Below, piece by piece: positions 1-8,792 of a DNA stretch of 24,393 nucleotides. The position numbers and the translations under genes are program-made. The stretch is from Hypsibius dujardini. Its lineage: Eukaryota > Tardigrada > Eutardigrada > Parachela > Hypsibiidae. The stretch covers positions 1-24,393 of the forward strand of contig LRSR01011100.1 of assembly GCA_001579985.1 (NCBI GenBank). Direction: 5' to 3'. A model generated the notes under the pieces. That model worked only from the letters and a program-made list of their open reading frames with translations, had not been told where the DNA came from and ran no database searches. Positions within the stretch are counted from its first letter, which is position 1. Each line of letters starts with the position of its first letter.

Positions 1-1155
1 GTTGATGATGTTGGCGGACATGGAAGAGTTTGTGTAGGTAGAGCCGCTCGACTGATTGAAGGCGGAGACAGGCTGAGGGTTCAGGGAGCTGCTGTTGCAG
101 GACCCGGTGAAGCGACCTCCGCTGCCTGCAAAAAAGAAATTGAGAATTAGAGTTCGAGCCGCAGATCAAGGTGGTGAATTAAGAGCAAAAGACGTCTACG
201 AGATTAAAGCTAAGCATTTGCGTACAAGAACAACGGTGACCAATGCCAACGGAGTAATGCATCAATCAATGCAGCAGTGTGCTGAATAATGAACTTCTAA
301 ACGTGACAATCGATCAATCAACGCATCCCTTATGAGAAATATCGTTACGATATCACTTTCCAAATTCATCGATGCAAATACCCGACCCGAGTTGATTACA
401 ATAGATGCAGGAACCCACTAAGGAACATGATCGATCATGAAATATAACAAAGAATAAGACCGAACGAGAAAACGAGAAAATAAATAAGATTTCGAAGAAA
501 CCTATCAAACGCAAAAGGCGCACCGTCGCCCAAAAATACGCTGCTGAAGAGCAACTTATATGAATGATGAAATTATGATCTTCTCATCGCATTTCGCAAA
601 AATGCGACTTTTGCATCACCCGAACGATCAAGGAATCGAGCATTGAACAATAAGTTCAATTCGATACCAAAGAAATTCAGCTAATCAAAACTATGCGAAC
701 AGGGAAAACAAGCAACAGTCAGGGATCTCTCTCATCCCCAGAGGTACCCGGAAATCGTGCAGACAGAAAGTGCGCCTCCTACCTGGCTGGACATCCGAAG
801 AACGACCGAACGTGGGCCTCCCCGTCGGCTGCGGCGCTCCCGCACTCCCAGACGGATGCTGCGATGCTCCCGCATTGCCAGACGGATGCTGCGGCACTCC
901 CGCATTCCCAGACGGATGCTGCGGCGCTCCCGCATTGCCAGACGGATGCTGCGATGCTCCCGCATTCCCAGACGAATGCTGCGGCGCTCCCGCATTGCTG
1001 TAAAAATTCTGCTGAGCAAAGTTCGACTGCCCCATGGGTTGCTGCTGCTGGCTCACCGCCGAGTTTCCCTCAATCACCGGTGGGGCTGGATTGGAGGCAC
1101 GCCGACTGCCGAATTTCACACGGCCACTGGGCGTCACTTTGTCAGTGTCGGCCAT
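1..1155 (-). CDS. Unrecognised repeat-containing protein, 5' part (exons 1 and 2, runs off the left edge)
   Basis: Two coding exons are visible: 783-1155, starting at the ATG at 1153-1155, and 1-125, which is still open at the window edge. The donor is CCAG|gtagga and the acceptor is tttttgcag|GC; the phase 1 junction joins cleanly as ...DVQP-GSGGRFTG.... The 166 visible residues are low in complexity: a basic N-terminus (GRVKFGSRRAS near residue 11), a QQQQ run near 36-39, six tandem copies of a 10-residue unit of the form NAGAPQHPSG at about 54-112, then a Ser/Asn-rich stretch. There is no signal peptide or membrane segment. I do not recognise the family, and the C-terminal part lies outside the window. 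The exon 1 frame also reads on past the donor to a stop at 691, but clean splicing into the next open stretch favours the two-exon model. Confidence 0.6.
126..782 (-). other. Intron 1 of the unrecognised repeat gene
   Basis: A 657-bp GT-AG intron, AT-rich, with no coding signal or repeat that I can support. Confidence 0.55.
820..996 (-). repeat. 30-bp coding minisatellite (six units)
   Basis: Six tandem 30-bp units encode a 10-residue repeat rich in Asn, Ala, Gly, Gln, His and Pro. Units differ by a few bases (Pro/Ser and Ala/Val swaps; the last unit is degenerate). Because the unit has no stop in most frames, several overlapping spurious open frames occur on both strands here. Confidence 0.85.
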
Positions 1156-2068
1156 ATGGAAACTAGCAAAAACAACACGGATTTCTTATGATGTAAGAAA
1201 GAGACGTCCTTGAGAAAACAAATCTTCCCCGTGAGCTTTACCCGGACAAAAAGTCGAACACGATTTAAAAGACAACAGTGTAACGATTGAAGTTTAAACA
1301 AAAGATTTCGAAGGTCTCGACGAGAAATTTGAGGATCAGGAACGGGTTTGTGTGAAAATGGAGGAGCTCGTTCGTAGTCGAATGGATGTTTTTTGTCAGG
1401 GTGGCAGTGATTGGCTGAAGGGGAAAAGTAAGGCGTGGCTTTTCTATTTTCTGTAGGCAAAGTTTCTGGAGTCCCGGAAGGTGTATTGATGCCTGGTGGG
1501 CTAAGACGCTTTTACGTATAGGAGGGACACGCGGCGGGTTGAATCGCTACATGGGTTGAATCGGTCGGGTGGCAGAGGGCGCCACGAGTGTAAATTGAAT
1601 GAGTGCTGTTTACAATTTACACTTGTGGCGCCCTCCGCCACCCGACCGATTCAACCCGCCGTGTATCCCTCGTACGTGTGTTCCTCTCGTAAATACCAAT
1701 AGAATAGTTGGACCGAGTGAGTTTAACACTGCACTTATAAGGAGACCGGCCATTGGCCGGCACGAATTGAAGAAACAATCAAGGTCACCGACACGGGGCT
1801 CAAACGCGCAGTGCCAGTCGAACTACCTGATAAGCATTAATAACTCCACAACAGTTACAATTTAGACGTTGGTGGTTCATAGATATCAATCCAACAAATA
1901 AATGTTGGTACTGTACCCCCTACCAAGTAATTACCGCTTCCCGTTTGAAATAACATAGGGAATATTATTATTGGCACGAATATATGAACTGAAGTAGATA
2001 AGTAGTATGCATTGCATTTTTTCAAAACACATAATTTCTTGACAAAACGCGAATCCCAACAACTGCCG
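1156..2068. other. Intergenic region between the repeat gene (5' side) and DIS3 (3' side)
   Basis: About 910 bp. It should hold the promoter and 5' UTR of the minus-strand repeat gene and the 3' UTR of DIS3. The only structure I can support is a foldback element at 1521-1672. No RNA gene or conserved coding exon is evident, and I found no clear DIS3 polyadenylation hexamer on the minus strand. Confidence 0.6.
1521..1672. mobile_element. Foldback MITE, family 1 (about 152 bp)
   Basis: The two halves are near-perfect inverted repeats around a short loop near 1597-1612. The outer terminal arms (GGAGGGACACGCGGCGGG and the complement of its right-hand partner) continue into a long inner stem containing GGCGCC. 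TA dinucleotides flank both ends (1519-1520 and 1673-1674), as expected for Tc1/mariner-type insertion. The left arm has a partial duplication of its GGGTTGAATCG segment. No coding capacity. Confidence 0.7.
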
Positions 2069-5000
2069 CTAGGCATCGCCCGCAATTTTTCTCATTTTGG
2101 GAGGCGCTCCAACAGGTGCGGTTTCAGTGGATGGCGTCACGCTGAATCCGGGAATCTGTAAAACATAGGATGGATAAATGTGACATTTACACACCTGGCA
2201 AAAACCTTGCGCTAACCGAATTAAGCACTTTAACTCGGAAGCTGTGTACAACGGCCATGCAACAAGTGTAACGGCTTAAGGCGGTTAGCGCAAGGTTTTT
2301 GCCACGTGTGTACAAATTTGGGTGGCAACCAGAGATGTGCAACTCCGGGCCAACTCCGGGTCCATCAACTCCGAACACCTAATTCGATATTAGGAGTTCG
2401 GAGTTGATCCACCCGGAGTTGGCCCGGAGTTGGGGTGGAGTTGGAATTGCTTTTTCCCGGAGTTGCACATCTCTGGTGGCAACGGCAAGAATTTTTAAGC
2501 GACAATGCAAATACAATTGGTTCCACCACGTTCACGACCAGCCGATGATGTTGGAGACTGGACTGATCCACTGAGATCTGCACCACCAGGCGGTCGAATG
2601 TGCGAAAAGTCACGCTCCCGGCCGTTTGCGACTGATCCTAAGACAAAAAACAATACGCTAATTCAATGCGTTAATTCAATTAACAATACGTTAATTCAAA
2701 GCGTTAATTCAATTAACAATACGTTAATTCCGAACAGTTGCCTGATTTCGTAGCGCACTACGCTTCTTGTCTAGGAATTTCGTCAGTTCATCGCCGCGAA
2801 GTATAAGTTTTCTCTAAACCTGTCACCAAAACTCTGCTCGGGGAGGAGGTCTGTTCATCGGCTGACTTGTCTTATATACACGTGGCAAAAACCTTGCGCT
2901 GACCGAGTTAAGCCATTACACTCGTTCGACGCATGGCTGTTGTACACAGTCGGGAGTTAAAGTGCTTAATTCGGTCAGCGCAAGGTTTTTGCCATTTGTG
3001 TACTTGTACACTGCCCGTAATCACGGCTCAAGTGAATACCGTAATCTCCCGATCTCGAGGAACAGTTAAGCTCCGCTCCCTCCAGTCATCGGTTGACTAT
3101 TCAATCGGATTCACTGTGTCGTGATTGGTTGAAATTTAAGAACAACTTGGCAGCGATTGATTGATTAATTGATTAAGCGAAATTTCTTGAGGAACACATT
3201 GAATCTGTTGATTGATTGATTGTAGGTAAACAAAAGCAAACAGTGATGAACAGATAAGATCCGGGGTGAATCAAATTAACTGGTAGGGCAAAAAAAGTGT
3301 CCCTTGAGCTCGGGAGATTACGGTACGAAACGAAACTGCACGCACCTCTTGATCAAACTTGAAACCGACATCCGTCTTGTCATTCTTGGCCGACAGCATA
3401 ATCGTCCCTTCCAGACCATACTTCGGGATCAGCACCTGCAGGGCATTCTTCCGGACAAATAACACGTACGCCTCCTCGTCAACTTTACGGTTGCGGAAGA
3501 ACAACTACAGCAGACCCATTGTCAGCGTACGTAAGTGACTGTCCGATGCAATGTGATAAATAACAATTCACACACCTGCGTGTGAAGTGAAACGGAGGCT
3601 CGACCGGCATACTGCGCCATCCGGTGGCGGTAGTTGATGTTCTGGCAGACTTTATCCATAACCTTCCGATCCAGCAGTTCGGGGTACGTGACATCTTTAC
3701 TGATGGCCGCGGCTAAGAACCGATGCACCATCACGTCCGCGTACCGCCGGATCGGGGACGTGAAGTGTGTGTAGATGGGTGTGGCCAGGCCGTAATGCTG
3801 GTAGTCGTGATACTCGACTGTGCCGCTGCAAAAGTACACGGCCTGCATCATGCAACGAGTGGTCAGGATCCGCAGCATCGTGTTGAAGTACGGCTGACCG
3901 GGTATGTAGGCCTTTTCCAGGGAGTCTGACAGCGACTTCCCATCCTTGGCTGTCAGGTCCAGGTGCTGCGGAACGGAAAATGAGGAACGGAAATATGTAA
4001 CTACAGTATACGGATGATACAAGTGATATGAAAAAGAAGTGGCAGTATAAAATGGACAGAGAAGCCATGGGGTAAACAGACATCATGGATGGAAAGACGG
4101 AAAGAAGTCGGGACTTGAGAGCAAGAAATGATATGTTACCAGCAAAACAGACTGACCTTAGACTGTGCGGCCTTGAGAACGGGATCGTAACTGCTCAGCG
4201 GAGGTGCCGGGTGACGGCGAAGAAGAGCATATTCCGGGAATTCTTTGTGTATTTTTTCAGCAACGCTGATGTTGGCCAACAACATGAACTCTTCGACCAT
4301 GAAATTGGTTTCCCTGCAGACGAAACAGATAACATCCATGTACTACAGTAATCCACAGATTCCACCCAACAGGCTTGAATATTGCCCAGTTACAGGACAT
4401 CTCTCATACTTCAATTCTTTTGTCTGGACGTCGATGGGGTCGTGGGTTTCGCTGTCGATATTGAAGCGCACCTCCGGAGACGCCAGAAACAAAGCGCTAT
4501 AAAAACATAAACTCAGACGCTTAAACGTGACTTCAAAAGAACTCTCCTTTTGTCGTACCCGTTAAGCTTGCGGCGTGCACGAAGGATTTTAGCGAGCCTA
4601 TTCAGTCCTCGAAGACCGACAGTCACTTCATCGGTCAAGGATGCATCGTCGATCCTCATTTGCGCTTCACCATAAGTTAAGGCAGCCTGCATGACGCAGG
4701 GAGTAGCGACAAATTCCGCACTTTATACAGTACATCCTGAGGCAGAGGAAACAGACCCAAACTTACACGAGAACGTATGACACTCTTCGAGAATGTAACG
4801 TTCAAGATTTCTGCTGTCTGCGTCATCTCCCAAACGGAGGACATGGCCAGGCGCTCTTCACCTCCCCGTAACGAGCAAAGATTCCCGCTCAGCAACCCCG
4901 GCAACATATCGATGCGCTACGAAAGTCAATCGGTTAACAAAAAACTCACAATCCATCTACCGTGAACAGAACGAAACAAACACAACAACACCTGATCGAC

Positions 5001-8000
5001 TAGATAAACCGTGGTCCCGCGACTGGCGGCTTCCTGATCCATAGCGTTTCCAGGTCGGACAAAATGGGTGACATCAGCGATGTGTACACCAACCTACATT
5101 TCACAGGTTGAATCAACAGCAATAATTAAAACCAAATTTCGCGAAGCCATTTGGAAACCAGCACGACAGTCAGTATCACTGCCCACCTCAATATTGCCAT
5201 TAGGAAGAACTCTGTAATGAAGGGCATCATCGATATCCGTGCATCCGGGCGGATCCACACTGCAGATAGCTAGATGCCGGAAATCGGTCCTCTTCTTCAC
5301 TTCCTACAGACAAAGATCTATAAAAAGCCCAAGCCCCATAAATGACAGGACAAGCATCGTTCATACCTCATCAGTGAGGATCCACGGCATAGTCGGGAGA
5401 CACGCCAGTACTGCGTCGGAGAATTTGTCGTGCTGCACATCATGCTCCAGCAACAGCACTTCGTTCTCTGCATTCTTATCACCAACTTCGCCCAACCGCT
5501 TCACGTAATGCCCGATGGGAAGTTTTGATGAGCGCGGCCATTCATCGATGGCGACGACAATGCGCTTGCCCTGGAGGAGGTCACCTTGCTGGGTCTCAAC
5601 ACGGACAAGAGGAATTTTACGATCAGCTGGCACGAAAACGTATCGCGTAGACTGCAAAGAACCACGGAAATATTTCAGTCAGGAGCGATGGAATCCAACT
5701 GGTCACTGCAATTCGTACTATTACTCTGACTTACAGTTTTCGACGTCTTAGGCCGCAGAACACCGCAGTAAGTTCTCCAATTGCGCTTGATGATGCCGAC
5801 GACCTTCCCGGTCGGCTGTTTGTCTTTCTTAGCCACTTTCTGTTGCATCTTTTTTTCCATCTACAGGCATTTCAAGTCTGTTAGCTTAGCTCTGCAACGG
5901 TCTTGGTTCATAAATCTTATGAACTCACATCGTCCTTTAACTGACGACTCTTTTCGTTCTCCTCGTTCTCCTCGGACGCTTCACCGGAAGCCGCATCCAC
6001 GTCCGGTTCCTCTTCCAGAACCAAATTTGATGGTGCAGACCATTTGTCTTCTGGGAAAATCTCAATCGCTACGATGTCTTCATTGACTGCTCGGTTTAGT
6101 GAGACATGGCCTTGAATCAGCACCTGTAAATGCGTAAGAGACAATGACAAGGAACTCAGTCGCACTAATCGATTGATTGATTGATTGATTGAACCAAATG
6201 TGTGAACTAATTATTCGCCGGTCGATCATACCGATTTGTCTAGGCCTTCAACTGACACGGTAGCCTCCAAGTAATTTTCACGGCTGGCGTGGAACTTCCC
6301 CTGGAAGTATTTGGCCGACTTCAAACCAGCCTGGATCACGGATGGCTTCAGATGCGGCGGGTAATGGAAAGTGGACGTCTTCAGATCCTATTGACCAAAA
6401 TACGATTACATAACTGCCAAACATTAATCAGCCGACAGTTAGCTGACAGCGAATCAGTAAACGGTCAGTTTGAATGAGAACTACCTCCAAAGTACTGGGC
6501 TTTGCCAGGACGTCCAGGAGCGGCTCGCTCGTCTTCAAGGCCCCGACATAGTCGAACACTGGCAAACATTATGTGCAGTTTCAACATCGGAACTCGGTGC
6601 TGAACAAGCACAGTAAAAGTGACATTTTTTAACGAACCAACCATACCGGTCATAGCTGGTGCGTCGATGAGAGCTAAATCCTTGTCCGTGTTGGTGAGAA
6701 TCAGCACTGCTGGTGATGGCTGGGCGTGCTTCAAATGCTCCACATACCACTTGGACGCCACGACCAGGGAGCGTAAATTGCGTGACTCCTTCGACTCCTT
6801 CGGGTTTCGCTCGACGAATGTATCCCTGTAGGCAACAAAATTCAAAATACAAGGGAAAAATCAGTCGAGCACCTCTACAAAAACTTGAATACCAGTACGG
6901 GATCCCATTACTAATAGTACTGTAGCGACGCGATTCTTAGGCGCAGCTGTAGCCACGCCCCCGGGCTGTTTGCCCACCACTCCCGGACTGTTTGCCCACC
7001 ACTCCCGGGCTGTTTGCCCACAACTCCGTCTGAATTGCCCTAAATATTATTTGTGAAGATCACTCAGGAGGTGAGCCGTTGATAAGTTGCTTGATTGAAG
7101 AGGCGCATTTCAGTGGGTGGGTGGTTTTGCACGCACACCTTGGGCCATATATACGGAAAACGCAGCTCGCGTTGCGCCTTAGAATCACCTCGCTATAGTA
7201 CATTATTACCGGTGAAATTCGTTTGCGAAACAGGAAATGTTCTTAGTGGTATTTGCGCAGAGCGTCTTCAACCGCTCGAATGCCGGCAAGCTCAGCTGCT
7301 CAACCTATCCAGGAAGAACGAATACATTTTAAGGGCTATCTCTCATCTCTAAGCAAAGTAGCAAGATGAGAGAAAATCCCACGTACCTCATCGGCAACTG
7401 TTGAGAAGATCAAGATGTTCTTGATCTCAGGATGCTCCAACAATGCAATCTACGCCCAGAGACAATTAGAATTTTAGTCTCAATCATTCATTTAGCTGAA
7501 TGAAACAGACAAACACTTAATGGTCAATGCTTAGCATAGTCATCACCCAACAAATCCTCATTTTTAATGAGAAAAAGTACCGTGTCCGCAAAAAGCGCTA
7601 AATCAGGAAGTTACAATACATCAATCAATCAATCAATCAACAACTTGAACACCAGTTTGATCTATTATGCAGATGCGTCCGCGTAAAAATGCTTTGCTTT
7701 TACAAAGGGGAATAAGAAAAAAATAGGTCTAGCTTCAGGCTTCACTACTAATACATACTACATACATGTACATGTTACTCCAATTTCAAAGCTTTCAATT
7801 TCAAAGCTCTGCCCAGTGACAAATGACTAATCAATATCATTCTACTGTAAGTGCACGCAATCAATGAATCAACCGGATCAATACCGAAAAAGTTAAATCC
7901 AAAGTATTTCATACTGGCTCTTCTAGGAGTGCCGTGCGTCAAATTTCAACCAAACAGTAACAAATAAATCACAATAACTTGCCTGATTTACAACGACTTC

Positions 8001-8222
8001 AGCGTTCGGTGCGATGTAATGATTCGCTGGGAACTTGCCGCACAGCCCTTCATTGGGTTTGGCTTGCAGTCGCACATTTGCCGACGGTGGACAAACTCGA
8101 CACGCCGCACTTCCACAAGCAATATCATTCCGAAGGTAACGTTCCCGAACGACGCGCTGAACATTGCCGTCGTTCGTCCGGCGAATGGAGATCAGCTGGC
8201 GAGCCGGGTCTCGGCATGCCAT
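2069..8222 (-). CDS. DIS3: Exosome complex exonuclease RRP44/DIS3 (19 exons, about 970 aa)
   Basis: Catalytic 3'-5' exoribonuclease of the RNA exosome, acting in rRNA processing and nuclear RNA decay. Exons, 5' to 3' on the minus strand: 7983-8222, 7387-7449, 7210-7304, 6647-6825, 6485-6558, 6232-6387, 5929-6123, 5735-5860, 5367-5651, 5187-5303, 4992-5093, 4767-4916, 4559-4686, 4410-4496, 4157-4313, 3965-3576, 3346-3504, 2515-2637, 2069-2155. They total 2913 nt, giving 970 residues against 958 in human. The start is the ATG at 8222, because [17 protein letters not shown] aligns with the human N-terminus. Residues 36, 41 and 44 are the CR3 cysteines (CxxxxCxxC). A PIN domain (about 65-215) is followed by cold-shock domains, then RNB with [15 protein letters not shown] (Asp488, 494, 496, 497) and TSPIRRYAD, then S1. 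DIS3L is excluded by motifs such as [11 protein letters not shown] and [10 protein letters not shown]. The PIN active site looks degraded (see findings). Intron 1 is GC-AG. Confidence 0.96.
2190..2310 (+). mobile_element. Foldback MITE, family 2, copy A
   Basis: Terminal inverted repeats of the form CACAC(C/G)TGGCAAAAACC followed by TTGCGCTAACCG, flanked by TA at 2188-2189 and 2311-2312. A second copy lies inverted at about 2877-3000. TA duplications and non-coding content suggest a Tc1/mariner-type non-autonomous element. Confidence 0.8.
2330..2475. mobile_element. hAT-type MITE with 8-bp target site duplication
   Basis: A 146-bp element beginning CAGAGATGTGCAACTCCGGG and ending with its exact inverse complement. 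It is flanked by identical 8-bp copies of GTGGCAAC (2322-2329 and 2476-2483). The interior is built from repeats of an AACTCCGG/CCGGAGTT unit and folds back on itself. An 8-bp duplication and a CAGAG terminus are hallmarks of the hAT superfamily. Non-coding. Confidence 0.88.
2648..2735. repeat. Tandem repeat of a palindromic TTAATTCAATTAA unit
   Basis: Blocks of CGTTAATTCAATTAACAATA recur about every 41 bp, alternating with CGTTAATTCAAAG. It is AT-rich and lies in DIS3 intron 17, close to the acceptor of exon 18. Confidence 0.7.
2877..3000 (-). mobile_element. Foldback MITE, family 2, copy B (inverted relative to copy A)
   Basis: Its reverse complement matches copy A nearly end to end: TGGCAAAAACCTTGCGCT at each end, with AATTAAGCACTTTAACTC and GTGTACAAC inside. 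A TA flanks the right end (3001-3002) and TATATA the left, so the exact left boundary is uncertain by 2 bp. Confidence 0.78.
6961..7026. repeat. 22-bp tandem repeat, three units, in DIS3 intron 3
   Basis: Three direct copies of a unit reading CCGGGCTGTTTGCCCACCACTC with one or two substitutions each. It lies inside the 384-bp intron 3 (6826-7209), which otherwise shows no feature. Confidence 0.85.
7450..7982 (-). other. DIS3 intron 1, a GC-AG intron
   Basis: The 533-bp intron begins CAG|gcaagt (donor at 7982-7981) and ends gcgtag|ATTG. A GC donor with otherwise perfect donor consensus is the usual form of GC-AG introns. No GT site nearby keeps both the frame and the family alignment (...EVVVNQ joined to [11 protein letters not shown]...). 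The intron contains a short (CAAT)n run near 7620 and a 15-bp direct repeat near 7781-7808. Confidence 0.85.
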
Positions 8223-8792
8223 TCTGTCCGTCGATTGCTTGATTGATTGACAAGAATGACGCGCCAGCCTTGTGTATGTACGGTTAGTGAATTGGTTGAT
8301 TAACTGATGATTCTAAACCAGAGCAAAGCACTTATGCCCGGTGTCGGTGTTCACAAGTAAAATCTAAGGTATCCAATTTAAAATTTGTATTAAAACCGCC
8401 CCGCAAAAATGAATGAAATAAGTCCGCTGTCAGGGAGTGAAGACTGGAGACTGGCTAGAGATAGAGCAAGCAACTCAACAGAGTACAAATTACAAAAATG
8501 TAGTTCAAAGCGAACGCAGCGTTCACGTATTAAGCTCTTTGCAAGTTGTACAATGCTGGCATGTTCAAGCTTTAAAGTACGCGCTCAGACTTTTTCATTG
8601 CCGCTCTTCTATTTTCAACCCAGTTCTCATTCCACAGACCAACCCATCTGGACCCTCAAGGGAAAGGAGGCGTGTCAGGGGTGCACTTGGCTTGCGCAAG
8701 ATTACTGTGCTTTTTATATTGTGAACTTTATTTCGGTCTGGTGGGTCTTCGATTTTGTTTTCATCCCTCGTTACTCCTCACCTTCATCCATC
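8223..8792. promoter_or_regulatory. Shared upstream region of DIS3 (-) and PES1 (+)
   Basis: 570 bp separate the two start codons of divergently transcribed genes. Both 5' UTRs and promoters must lie here unless upstream non-coding exons exist. I see no TATA box that I would defend; an ATTG microsatellite sits at about 8236-8250, next to the DIS3 start. The stretch holds no supported coding exon. Confidence 0.6.

Larger units (their letters stand above)
2156..2514 (-). other. DIS3 intron 18, carrying two MITEs
   Basis: A 359-bp GT-AG intron. It contains a TA-flanked foldback element (2190-2310) and a hAT-type element (2330-2475). Removing both with their target duplications leaves about 82 bp, within the usual size range of this gene's short introns (62-108 bp). 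Confidence 0.85.
2638..3345 (-). other. DIS3 intron 17
   Basis: At 708 bp this is the largest intron of the gene. It contains a short tandem repeat built on GTTAATTCAATTAAC (about 2648-2735), the second family 2 MITE (about 2877-3000) and an ATTG-type microsatellite (about 3155-3220). No exon is expected here, since flanking exons join in phase and match the family. Confidence 0.8.

Noticed and set aside
693-1191. Plus-strand open frames of 77-157 codons over the minisatellite
   Set aside because: They arise because the 30-bp repeat lacks stops in several frames. The minus frame has a good start, consistent splice sites and a continuing exon at 1-125.
2069-8222. DIS3L (cytoplasmic paralogue) as the identity of the exonuclease gene
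   Set aside because: The dead PIN site would fit DIS3L, but [47 protein letters not shown] and the IPGFS C-terminal segment all match DIS3 better.
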